Shown here: positions 1-6,887 of the stretch, piece after piece
How the letters are laid out: each line of letters opens with the position of its first letter
How positions within the stretch are numbered: position 1 is the stretch's first letter
Assembly: GCA_963605405.1 (NCBI GenBank)
Contig: CAVCUP010000045.1
Span: 1 to 9,000 of the forward strand
Direction of reading: 5' to 3'
Source of the DNA: Paratractidigestivibacter sp963605405
GTDB lineage: Bacteria > Actinomycetota > Coriobacteriia > Coriobacteriales > Atopobiaceae
Length of the DNA: 9,000 bases
Notes under the pieces: model-generated
What the model was told of the DNA's origin: nothing
The model's database searches: none
Seen by the model: the letters and a program-made list of their open reading frames with translations, nothing else
Program-made: the position numbers and the translations under genes

Positions 1-258
1 TCGCAAGTGTTGGTGCGAATGTTGATTTGAGTTGTTATCCGACATGAACAAGACCGGTAACGACCTTGGGGCTTATTTTGAGCAAAACCGCAGGTCAGGC
101 GGGGTGTGCTATCTGGCTGATAGGTGTCTCGGGACAAATTTGGGACAAATCGAGATTCGGGTTCGCAGGGTTGCGCTGGGTTGTGTTGCCTGGGTGTCCG
201 GCGTTGTTCGCGATTTTGGTTGGTTTGTAGCGAATCCGGCCTTGGTTGGTGCTTAGGG
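1..258. other. Non-coding leader region upstream of the polysaccharide genes
   Basis: I find no convincing gene here. The composition is T- and G-rich and less GC-biased than the dense coding region that follows, as expected for a regulatory leader. A 74-codon open frame (32-256) has no family resemblance and no good ribosome binding site, so I do not call it. The clearest structure is a tandem repeat at 131-150, listed separately. A weak extended -10-like string (TGCTATCTG at 107-115) has no partner -35 at proper spacing, so no promoter is assigned. The end of any upstream gene lies outside the window. Confidence 0.5.
131..150. repeat. Tandem 9-mer GGGACAAAT repeat with 11-bp period; second copy lies in a dyad
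   Basis: GGGACAAAT occurs at 131-139 and again at 142-150. The two copies start 11 bp apart, about one helical turn, so a protein could read both from one face of the DNA. The second copy is also part of a short inverted repeat, ATTTG-GGA-CAAAT, at 138-150. It sits about 110 bp upstream of the chosen start of the first gene, where an operator or activator site could lie. No known regulator motif is recognised, and chance occurrence is possible. Confidence 0.4.
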
Positions 259-1056
259 ATGCCTGCTGAGGATGCAATTAAGCCCTGTACCGCAGCGGCG
301 CACGTTGGCGATTCGTCGGCGCGTTTTGTTGCTGTGGACGGCAGGCCGAATACCGACAACGTGACCGCCGGCGCGAAGCCTGCCGCCGCCCCCGCCAGGC
401 CTGGGAGCGAACCCGCCGCTGCGGCCAAGAAGGCCGGGGCGGGGTATTTCGTTTGCAAGCGCGCTTTCGACATCGTGTTCAGCGCGGGTGTGTGCGTCGT
501 GTTGGCCATCCCCGTGGCCGTGGCCTGCGCGGCCGTTTCCATCGACTCGCCCGGCGCGCCCTTCTTCCGACAGAAGCGCGTCGGCAAGGACGGCAAGCCC
601 ATCTACATCTTCAAGATTCGCTCCATGTACTCGGACGCTCACACCAACCCCGAGAAGTACTTGAACGACGCCCAGATGGCCCAGTGGAAGCGCGAGCAGA
701 AGGTCGACGACGACCCGCGCGTCACGCGCGTGGGCGCCGTCATCCGCAAAACCTCGCTCGACGAGCTTCCTCAGTTCCTCAATGTCCTGACGGGCGACAT
801 GTCGGTCATCGGGCCGCGCCCGGTGACCGTCGAGGAGACCTATGAGTTCGGCGGGGACCGCGACGAGGCTCTCTCGGTGCGCCCCGGCATCACGGGGCTT
901 TGGCAGTCCACCGACCGCAACGCCGCAACGTGGGAGAACGGCCGGCGCCAGCAGCTCGAGCTCCAGTACGTGCGCAACCAGGGCTTCGGCATGGACGCCC
1001 GCTGCTTCTTCGGCACCTTCGGGGCCATGTTCGGCAAGAACAAGACGGGCAGGTAG
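259..1056 (+). CDS. Undecaprenyl-phosphate sugar-1-phosphate transferase (short, PglC/WcaJ-type catalytic domain)
   Basis: This enzyme should transfer a sugar-1-phosphate from a nucleotide sugar to undecaprenyl phosphate at the inner membrane face, the priming step of polysaccharide repeat-unit synthesis. With this start it has 265 residues. Residues 1-65 are an Ala/Pro-rich low-complexity stretch. A hydrophobic segment at about 70-93 fits the re-entrant membrane hairpin of the family. It is followed by a KIRSMYSDA motif (119-127), the catalytic Asp-Glu pair in SLDELPQ (D168-E169), GDMSVIGPRP (179-188) and PGITGLWQ (209-216). The four- or five-helix N-terminal domain of long WbaP/WcaJ proteins is absent. 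The start is uncertain: ATG 259 has only an AGGG directly against it, an upstream GTG at 124 would add 45 residues of uncharacteristic sequence, and GTGs at 334 and 361 are alternatives. Substrate sugar is not predictable. Function is firm; the N-terminus is not. Confidence 0.92.
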   Translation: MPAEDAIKPCTAAAHVGDSSARFVAVDGRPNTDNVTAGAKPAAAPARPGSEPAAAAKKAGAGYFVCKRAFDIVFSAGVCVVLAIPVAVACAAVSIDSPGAPFFRQKRVGKDGKPIYIFKIRSMYSDAHTNPEKYLNDAQMAQWKREQKVDDDPRVTRVGAVIRKTSLDELPQFLNVLTGDMSVIGPRPVTVEETYEFGGDRDEALSVRPGITGLWQSTDRNAATWENGRRQQLELQYVRNQGFGMDARCFFGTFGAMFGKNKTGR

Positions 1057-1058
1057 AC

Positions 1059-1892
1059 ATGGGCAACAACGTCGCGCACCAGCCATACAGCGTGCTCATG
1101 AGCCTCTACGCCAAGGAGCGCCCGGAGTGGCTGGCCGAGTCGCTGGACAGCATGCTCGGTCAGACGGTGCCGCCCGCCGAGATCGTCATGGTGAAGGACG
1201 GCCCGCTCACGCCCGATCTCGAGGCCGTGCTGGCCAAGTACGACGCCGCCAACCCCGGCGTCCTCACCTTCGTGGGCTACCCGGAGAACCACGGCCTGGG
1301 CTACGCCCTGCACAAGGGCGTGGAGGCCTGCGGCAACGAGATAATCGCGCGCATGGACACCGACGACGTCGCCCGCGCCGACCGCATGGAGAAGCAGCTC
1401 GCCGCCATCGAAGGCGGGCTGGACATGGTGGGCAGCGACGTGGTGGAGTTCGTCGTCTCCCCGGACGAGCCGGTGGCCAGGACGGCGCTCCCCAAGGGCA
1501 AGGACGCCATCGTCGCGTACTCGAAGCGCCGCAACCCGTTCCGCCACCCGCCCATGACGTTCAAGAGGTCGAAGGTCCTCGAGGCCGGCAACTACCGCTC
1601 GGAGTACCTGTACTTCGAAGACTGGGACCTGTTCAACCGGATGCTGGCCTGCGGGTGCGCCGCCGACAACCTCGGCGAGCCGCTGGTGGCGATGCGCGTG
1701 AGCGAGGACTTCTACGCGCGACGCGGCGGCCCCGCCTACCTCGGCCACATCTGGAGGTTCAAGAGCGAGCAGCTGCGATGCGGCTGGTTCTCGCCCGTGG
1801 ACTTCGCGGCCTCGTTCTTCCCTCACGCCGTCGCCTGCCTCATCCCGAACGGGGCGAGGTCGCTCATTTACAAGAAACTGCTTAGGAAATAG
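1059..1892 (+). CDS. AmsE-like family 2 glycosyltransferase
   Basis: This is a 277-residue cytoplasmic glycosyltransferase that should add one sugar to the lipid-linked repeat unit. The N-terminus reads SVLMSLYAKERPEWLAESLD, then QTVPPAEIVMVKDGPLT (35-51), the pattern of the amylovoran AmsE-like branch of GT2, with a nucleotide-binding Asp at 47. ENHGLGYALHKGVE (76-89) is followed by the metal-binding MDTDD (99-103). The second half has NPFRHPPMTFKRSKV (159-173) and the acidic EDWD (187-190), the usual position of the catalytic base in this fold. No membrane helix is evident; the end is basic (YKKLLRK). ATG 1059 lies two bases after the preceding stop, and the AGG of the preceding gene's end serves as its ribosome binding site, so translational coupling is likely. 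Donor and acceptor sugars are unknown. Confidence 0.92.
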   Translation: MGNNVAHQPYSVLMSLYAKERPEWLAESLDSMLGQTVPPAEIVMVKDGPLTPDLEAVLAKYDAANPGVLTFVGYPENHGLGYALHKGVEACGNEIIARMDTDDVARADRMEKQLAAIEGGLDMVGSDVVEFVVSPDEPVARTALPKGKDAIVAYSKRRNPFRHPPMTFKRSKVLEAGNYRSEYLYFEDWDLFNRMLACGCAADNLGEPLVAMRVSEDFYARRGGPAYLGHIWRFKSEQLRCGWFSPVDFAASFFPHAVACLIPNGARSLIYKKLLRK

Positions 1893-1898
1893 GACCGG

Positions 1899-3026
1899 AT
1901 GCCTAAGAAAATCGGAATCATAACGCTCCACAACTCGCCGAACTACGGCTCGTGCCTGCAGACCTACGCGACCCAGGTCGTGTTCTCGCGCCTGGGCGCT
2001 CAGCCGGAGGTCATCGACTACTACCGCAAGGACGCCATCCCCGCAAACGAGGTCGACCGCGCCCTCAACGGCCAGCTGGTGAAGAAGATGCCCATCTTCA
2101 AGGTGCCGGGCATGAAGCAGCTCGCGCGCATCCCGGTCTCGCGCATGGTGGAGCGCCGCCGCGCGCCGCTCGACGAGTTCCGACGCGGCAGGCTCGCGCT
2201 CACCAAGGACCACTACTACTCCTACGAGGAGCTGTGCGCCAACCCGCCCGAGGCGGACGTCTACTGCACAGGAAGCGACCAGGTGTGGAACAGCACGTGG
2301 AACGGCGGCTTCGACAAGGCGTTCTACCTGGGCTTCGCGCCCGAGGGCAAGCGCCGCATCGCCTACGCGGCGAGCATCGGCAAGGGCCAGCTGGAGGACT
2401 GGGAGGCCGAGCCGATGCGCGAGGCGCTCTCGGCCTACTCGCACATCTCGGTGCGCGAGCAGGAGGCCGCCGAGATCCTGGATTCTATCGGCGTCCACGG
2501 CGCCGTGCCCGTCGTCGACCCCACGCTCATGCTGAGGGACGCCGACTGGCGCGAGATCTGCGACGGCTGGGTCAGCCCCGATCCCTACATCCTGGTGTAC
2601 CAGCTGAACCGCAACCCCGAGTTCGACCGCTACGTGCAGGACGTGGCCAGGGCAACGGGGCTCAAGGTCCTGCGCATCGCCTACGGCGTGCATGAGCGCC
2701 GCACGGGCGAGACCGCCGTGGTGTGCCCGACGCTGGGCCGGTTCCTTTCGCTGTTCCTGGGCGCGGAGGTCGTGGTGACCGACTCGTTCCACGGCACCGC
2801 CTACTCGGTGAACCTGGGCAAGCGCTTCGTCTCCATCACGCCGGGGCGCTTCGCGGGGCGCATCGCGAACCTGCTGTCCATGACGGGGCTCGAGGACCAC
2901 GTGCTTGGCGACTTCCGCGACACGGGCGTGGCCGACCTCACATACGACGCGGGAGCGGTGCAGGCCGTCCTCGATGGCAAGCGAGCCGAGGCGGAGGCGT
3001 TCCTCGTGCGCGCTCTGGAAGACTAG
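1899..3026 (+). CDS. Polysaccharide pyruvyl transferase family protein
   Basis: A 375-residue protein of the CsaB/WcaK-type polysaccharide pyruvyl transferase family (PF04230). Family members use phosphoenolpyruvate to form a pyruvate ketal on a sugar of a cell-surface polymer, although many members in gut-bacterial loci have unproven activity. Visible landmarks are the opening GIITLHNSPNYGSCLQTYA (6-24), the central TGSDQVWN (124-131) and AYAASIGKG (155-163), SVREQEA (184-190), DPTLML (207-212) and the C-terminal TDSFHGTAYSV (294-304), whose SFHG is the best conserved signature. It starts six bases after the preceding stop with AGGA and GG overlapping the spacer. It probably forms one operon with its neighbours. 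A pyruvate ketal would give the polymer negative charge. Acceptor sugar is unknown, and a related sugar-modifying reaction cannot be excluded. Confidence 0.9.
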   Translation: MPKKIGIITLHNSPNYGSCLQTYATQVVFSRLGAQPEVIDYYRKDAIPANEVDRALNGQLVKKMPIFKVPGMKQLARIPVSRMVERRRAPLDEFRRGRLALTKDHYYSYEELCANPPEADVYCTGSDQVWNSTWNGGFDKAFYLGFAPEGKRRIAYAASIGKGQLEDWEAEPMREALSAYSHISVREQEAAEILDSIGVHGAVPVVDPTLMLRDADWREICDGWVSPDPYILVYQLNRNPEFDRYVQDVARATGLKVLRIAYGVHERRTGETAVVCPTLGRFLSLFLGAEVVVTDSFHGTAYSVNLGKRFVSITPGRFAGRIANLLSMTGLEDHVLGDFRDTGVADLTYDAGAVQAVLDGKRAEAEAFLVRALED

Positions 3027-3030
3027 AAGC

Positions 3031-3045
3031 GGGAGGCCAGACATG
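3031..3045 (+). promoter_or_regulatory. Strong ribosome binding site that fixes the MenD-like start
   Basis: GGGAGG at 3031-3036, six bases before ATG 3043, is a good Shine-Dalgarno at good spacing. It decides the start of the MenD-like gene: the frame is open upstream to 2905, but those 46 codons overlap the end of the pyruvyl transferase gene and translate to an Arg-rich shadow sequence. A very similar GCGGGAGG precedes the following SDR gene at 4821-4828. Confidence 0.75.
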
Positions 3046-4818
3046 TATACAGAGATCAAGTCCTACCAGATCATCATCCAGCTCCTCAAGGAGTACGGCA
3101 TATCGAAGCTGGTGCTTTCCGCCGGCAGCAGGAACGTCCCCTTCGTCCACTCGGTCGAGGAGGACGATTTCTTCGAGTGCTATTCCGTCGTGGACGAGCG
3201 CAGTGCGGGCTACTTCGCCCTGGGGCTTGCCCAGGAGTCGGGCGAGCCGGTCGTGCTCTCGTGCACGAGCTCGACGGCCACCTGCAACTACTGGCCGCCC
3301 GTGGCCGAGGCCTACTACCAGAACGCCCCCCTCGTGGTCATGACGAGCGACCGCGACCCGCAGATGGTGCGCAACCGCGAGGACCAGATGATCGACCAGG
3401 TGGGCATGTACGACCGCCACGTGAAGACGTCGGTGAACCTGCCCATCGTCCGCGACGAGGACGACTACCTCTACTGCGTGCGCCTGGTGAACGAGGCCCT
3501 GCTCGAGCTTGACCACCGCGGGCGCGGGCCGGTGCACATCAACATCCCGATGAAGTACTACAGCACGACGTTCCCGGTGAAGAGCCTCCCCGAGGTGAAG
3601 AAGATCGACCGCGTGTGCCTGGGCGACGCCGAATCCGTCTGGGCCGCCAAGGCGCGCGAGCTCGCGTCGGCCAAGCGCATCCTGGTCGTGTGCGGGCAGC
3701 AGCCCGGCGACTCGCCCGAGCTCGACGAGGCGCTCGGGGCGTTCTGCGATGCGTACGGCTGCGTCGTGGCCGCCGAGCACATGAGCAACGTGCATGTAGG
3801 GCCCTCCTTCAACCCGTCCGTCTGCATGGACACGCGCTACGTGAGCGACAAGGTGTTCGATGAGCTGATGCCGGACGTGGTCGTCTCGTTCGGCGGCAAC
3901 GTCATGGCCGGCGTCAAGGCCATGCTCTGCAGGAACAACGGCCGCTTCCAGCACTGGCTCGTTCAGGAGGACGGCGCGATCTGCGACATGTTCAAGAGCA
4001 TCAAGAACGTCTTCGAGTGCACCCCGGAGCGCTTCTTCCGCTACATGGCCGAGGCCGCCGATGCACCTGCTTCCGACACCTCGTACCGCGAGGCAGTACT
4101 TGCGTACGCCAACTCCGTGGAGTACCCGGAGCTGCCCTGGTCGAACATCTACGCCATCAAGGCGCTCGTCGACCGCATCGAGCCCGGCTCCATCCTGCAC
4201 ACGAGCATCAACAGCGCCATCAGGGTGACGAACTTCTACGAGATGCCTGAGGGCGTCGACTACTACGCCAACATCGGCACGCACGGCATCGACGGCTGCC
4301 TCTCGTCCTTCCTGGGGCAGGCGGCGGCCTCGCCCGAGCGACCGGCGTACCTGGTCATCGGCGACCTGGCGTTCTTCTACGACATGAACGCGCTGCGCAT
4401 CAGGCACCTGGGTCCGAACGTGAAGATCCTGCTGGTGAACAACCACGGCGGCGAGGAGTTCTACTACAACGGCATGTGGCAGAACGACGCCAGCGACCTG
4501 CACACGACGGCGCGCCACGGCAACGTGGCCGAGGGCTGGGTGAGGTCGCTGGGCATCGATTACTTCTCGGCGCGCGGCAAGGACGAGTTCGACCGGGCCA
4601 TCGAGGAGTTCTGCGCCGTCGAGGGGCGCCCGGCCCTGATCGAGGTGTTCACCGAGATGCGCGACGACTGCAAGGAGGTCTACGACCTCTACGACGCGAG
4701 CCGCCCGCGCGACCTCGTCTCCGAGGCGAAGCGCAAGGGCAAGGAGGTCGTCAAGTCGACCATCGGCAAGGAGACGGCCCTTAAGCTCGCCGGCAAGCTC
4801 GGCGTGAGGCTTAAGTAG
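3043..4818 (+). CDS. MenD-like thiamine-diphosphate-dependent enzyme, probably not a menaquinone SEPHCHC synthase
   Basis: A 591-residue homologue of MenD, the ThDP enzyme that decarboxylates 2-oxoglutarate and adds the product to isochorismate. The N-terminal domain has SAGSRNVP (26-33), DERSAGYFALG (51-61) with the cofactor-activating Glu52, TSSTATCNYWPPVAEA (75-90) and MTSDRDP (100-106). The C-terminal ThDP/Mg domain has NSAIR (390-394), GTHGIDG (412-418), GDL (440-442) and NNHGGEEF (466-473). Against MenD as I remember it, the NRG before GIDG is NIG here (Ile411 in place of an isochorismate-binding Arg), ANQ is EDQ (113-115), and the Lys-Arg pair after the central GG is not kept. A basic tail (about 560-591) exceeds the usual MenD end. 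The neighbours are a pyruvyl transferase and an SDR, with no men genes. I infer a ThDP decarboxylase or carboligase making a sugar branch or substituent; the substrate is unknown. Confidence 0.88.
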   Translation: MYTEIKSYQIIIQLLKEYGISKLVLSAGSRNVPFVHSVEEDDFFECYSVVDERSAGYFALGLAQESGEPVVLSCTSSTATCNYWPPVAEAYYQNAPLVVMTSDRDPQMVRNREDQMIDQVGMYDRHVKTSVNLPIVRDEDDYLYCVRLVNEALLELDHRGRGPVHINIPMKYYSTTFPVKSLPEVKKIDRVCLGDAESVWAAKARELASAKRILVVCGQQPGDSPELDEALGAFCDAYGCVVAAEHMSNVHVGPSFNPSVCMDTRYVSDKVFDELMPDVVVSFGGNVMAGVKAMLCRNNGRFQHWLVQEDGAICDMFKSIKNVFECTPERFFRYMAEAADAPASDTSYREAVLAYANSVEYPELPWSNIYAIKALVDRIEPGSILHTSINSAIRVTNFYEMPEGVDYYANIGTHGIDGCLSSFLGQAAASPERPAYLVIGDLAFFYDMNALRIRHLGPNVKILLVNNHGGEEFYYNGMWQNDASDLHTTARHGNVAEGWVRSLGIDYFSARGKDEFDRAIEEFCAVEGRPALIEVFTEMRDDCKEVYDLYDASRPRDLVSEAKRKGKEVVKSTIGKETALKLAGKLGVRLK

Positions 4819-4836
4819 GGGCGGGAGGACTGAACC

Positions 4837-5679
4837 ATGGGTAGATTGTCAAGAGTGGCCAAGGCCGTGATGCGCGAGCTGCACTTCGAGCGCACCACGT
4901 CCGTCGAGATCCCCGTTCCCACGGGCGATGTGTCCTTGGAGGGCAAGCTGGCGCTCATCACGGGCGGCACGAGCGGCATCGGCTACGAGTGCGCGCGGGC
5001 TTTCGCCCTTCGCGGCTGCCGCGTGGTCGTCGCCGGGCGCAGCCAGGCGAAGATCGACGAGGCCCTGAAGTCCCTTCCCGAGGGCATGGTTCGCGGCATG
5101 CAGATGGACGTGCGCGACGTGGACTCCCTGGGGGCCAAGCTCGAGGAGGCGGCGTCCCTCTTCCCGGAGCTCCCCGGCGTGGGCATCCTGGTCAACGCCG
5201 CCGGCATCATGAAGTGCCCCCACATCGACGACATCGATCAGGAGCTCTGGGACTCGATCATCGAGACCAACCTGCGCGCCCCGTTCTTCCTGAGCCGCGC
5301 CGCGGCGCACCACATGGAGGACCGCGGCATCCACGGGCACATCCTCAACGTGAGCTCGTCGGCCTCCGCGCGCAACGCGAAGAGCCCCTACGAGATCAGC
5401 AAGTGGGCGCTGAACGGCATGACGCTGGGCCTGGCCGAGCAGCTCATCCGAAACGGGGTCGTGGTGAACGCCGTGGCCCCCGGACCCACGGCCACGCCGA
5501 TGCTGGGGGTGCGCCGCGAGGGCAACCTGACCCACCTGGCGAACCCCTCCGGACGCTACGCCGACCCGCGAGAGATCGCGAACCTGGCGTGCCTGCTGGT
5601 GAGCAACTACGGCGACCTCGTGGTTGGCCAGACGGTCTACGCCACGGGCGGCGCCGGCACCGTCTGCATCGACAAGTGA
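4837..5679 (+). CDS. Short-chain dehydrogenase/reductase (SDR) family oxidoreductase
   Basis: A 280-residue classical SDR that should reduce or oxidise a carbonyl/alcohol pair with NAD(P)H. It shows the nucleotide-binding TGGTSGIG (42-49), a VAGRS end to beta-2 (65-69), NAAG (120-123), the structural Asn in ETNLRAPF (143-150), and the catalytic Ser in NVSSSAS (171-177) with Tyr185 and Lys189 in YEISK. PGPTATPM (215-222) follows. The Rossmann fold begins near residue 37, so there are about 36 extra N-terminal residues whose first part is basic and amphipathic. The start is supported by GGGAGG at 4823-4828, eight bases before ATG 4837, so the extension looks real. The gene lies 18 bp after the MenD-like gene and 11 bp before a glycosyltransferase. 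I infer that it acts on the MenD-like enzyme's product or on a nucleotide-sugar ketone; the substrate is unproven. Confidence 0.9.
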   Translation: MGRLSRVAKAVMRELHFERTTSVEIPVPTGDVSLEGKLALITGGTSGIGYECARAFALRGCRVVVAGRSQAKIDEALKSLPEGMVRGMQMDVRDVDSLGAKLEEAASLFPELPGVGILVNAAGIMKCPHIDDIDQELWDSIIETNLRAPFFLSRAAAHHMEDRGIHGHILNVSSSASARNAKSPYEISKWALNGMTLGLAEQLIRNGVVVNAVAPGPTATPMLGVRREGNLTHLANPSGRYADPREIANLACLLVSNYGDLVVGQTVYATGGAGTVCIDK

Positions 5680-5690
5680 CGGGGGCGGCG

Positions 5691-6824
5691 GTGAGCAGGC
5701 AGATAAAGGTGCTGCAGGTCGTCCCCTCCCTCAGCCGAGGGGCGGGCGTCTCCCGCTTCGCCTACAACATGACGATATTCAGCGACGAGTCGCGCGTGCA
5801 CTACGACATACTGCACCACGCGCAGAACGACGGCGTCCCGCACCACGAGAAGCGCTTCGACGAGGAGCTCGAGGAGCTCGGGCACGTCATCTACAAGGTG
5901 GACTTCGCGGGGCATGACCTTAAGAGGTTCATGCGGGAGGTGCGCGCCGTGTTCGCGGAGCACGGCGGGGAGTACGACGTCGTGCACTGCCATATGCCGA
6001 ACTCGGCGTTCTGCGTGCTGAAGGAGGCCAAGGCCGCGGGCATCGAGCACCGCGTGCTGCACAGCCACCTGAACAGCTCGTCGGACAAGTTCCTGCACCG
6101 GGTGCGCAACGCGCCCCTCATCGCGATGGGGAAGCGCTACGTGACCGACCGGGCGGCGTGCTCGAAGGAGGCTGGCGACTACCTCTTCGGCAGCGAGCCG
6201 TTCACCGTGATGAACAACGGCATCCCGCTCAAGCAGTTCGCCTACAGCGCCGAGGCCGACCGCAAGCTGCGCGCCGAGCTCGGCATCCCCGAGGGCGCGC
6301 CCGTCGTGGGCTGCGTGGGGCGCTTCGTCAAGCAGAAGAACTTCGAGTTCGCCACGCGCGCGTTCGCGGAGCTGAGGAGGTCCGTGCCCGAGGCCAGGAT
6401 GGTCATCCTGGGCTACGCGCTGGGCGACGGGGTGGACCGCGTGCGCGCGATCGCCGAGCAGGAGGGCGTGGCCGAGGGGCTCCTGCTCCCCGGCGTGCGA
6501 TCGGACGTGGAGCGGTTCTACTCGATGTTCGACGTGTTCTTCATGCCGTCGCTCTACGAGGGGCTGCCCGTCTCCGCCGTGGAGGCGCAGGCCTCGGGGC
6601 TGCCGTGCGTGTTCAGCACCGGGGTGCCGGCCGAGAGCGACATTGCGGGGGAGGGGAAGTTCCTCACCCTGGACGCGCCTCTCTCCGAGTGGGCCGGGGC
6701 GCTTCGCCAGGCCATCGAGGGCGGGCGCATCAACGAGCCCGAGGCGAGGCTTGCCTCGGCGGGGTACTCGGCCGAGGCGAACGCGGAGAGGCTGATGGGG
6801 TTCTACGAGGGGCTCTGCCGCTGA
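5691..6824 (+). CDS. GT4-type (GT-B) glycosyltransferase family 1 protein
   Basis: A 377-residue cytoplasmic GT-B glycosyltransferase that should transfer a sugar from a nucleotide donor to the lipid-linked intermediate. The N-terminal half begins IKVLQVVPSLSRGAGVSRF (5-23), with the glycine-containing acceptor loop, then VVHCHMPNS (97-105) and HSHLN (124-128). The donor half has GCVGRFVKQKNF (207-218), with phosphate-binding Arg and Lys, and PSLYEGLPVSAVEAQASGLP (286-305), which contains the E-x7-E motif (Glu290, Glu298). I chose GTG 5691 because it begins just before the first beta strand, follows the SDR stop by 11 bp and has a G-rich GGGGGCGG leader. The frame stays open far upstream, but only as a shadow of the SDR gene. 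The sugar and linkage cannot be predicted. This family often retains the anomeric configuration. Confidence 0.92.
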   Translation: MSRQIKVLQVVPSLSRGAGVSRFAYNMTIFSDESRVHYDILHHAQNDGVPHHEKRFDEELEELGHVIYKVDFAGHDLKRFMREVRAVFAEHGGEYDVVHCHMPNSAFCVLKEAKAAGIEHRVLHSHLNSSSDKFLHRVRNAPLIAMGKRYVTDRAACSKEAGDYLFGSEPFTVMNNGIPLKQFAYSAEADRKLRAELGIPEGAPVVGCVGRFVKQKNFEFATRAFAELRRSVPEARMVILGYALGDGVDRVRAIAEQEGVAEGLLLPGVRSDVERFYSMFDVFFMPSLYEGLPVSAVEAQASGLPCVFSTGVPAESDIAGEGKFLTLDAPLSEWAGALRQAIEGGRINEPEARLASAGYSAEANAERLMGFYEGLCR

Positions 6825-6844
6825 GGCGTTGATTTTAGTTTGCG

Positions 6845-6861
6845 TGCCGGGTTGGCCGGCA
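6845..6861 (+). promoter_or_regulatory. Small G/C hairpin in the 63-bp gap before the DUF1919 gene
   Basis: TGCCGG (6845-6850), loop GTTGG, CCGGCA (6856-6861) gives a perfect 6-bp stem, followed shortly by TTTTAG. The gap is T-rich compared with the surrounding genes. The T-run is short and interrupted, so this is at best a weak or partial terminator or an mRNA-processing or attenuation hairpin. The distal genes probably still receive read-through transcription. Confidence 0.35.
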
Positions 6862-6887
6862 TAGGTTTTAGTAGAAGGATTTGTGTT

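Noticed and set aside
105..115. Extended -10-like TGCTATCTG as a promoter
   Set aside because: No -35 hexamer at 16-18 bp spacing is seen. The nearest TTGAGC (77-82) is about 27 bp away.
32..256. 74-codon + strand open frame in the leader region
   Set aside because: It has no recognisable family, no good ribosome binding site and atypical composition for this genome, and it overlaps the repeat that looks regulatory.
124..258. GTG 124 as the start of the sugar transferase
   Set aside because: It would add 45 Cys/Trp/Gly-rich residues unlike the family, has no Shine-Dalgarno, and runs across the T-rich leader and the repeat.
840..3059. Long open frame on the - strand (739 codons), with similar ones at 2938-4518 and 5637-7829
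   Set aside because: These lie opposite well-supported + strand enzymes. Their translations are Arg/His/Val/Leu/Ala-rich without family motifs, the usual by-product of high-GC genes read backwards.
3043..4818. Annotation as menD of menaquinone synthesis
   Set aside because: There are no men neighbours, the gene is embedded in a polysaccharide operon, and expected isochorismate-binding residues appear to be substituted.
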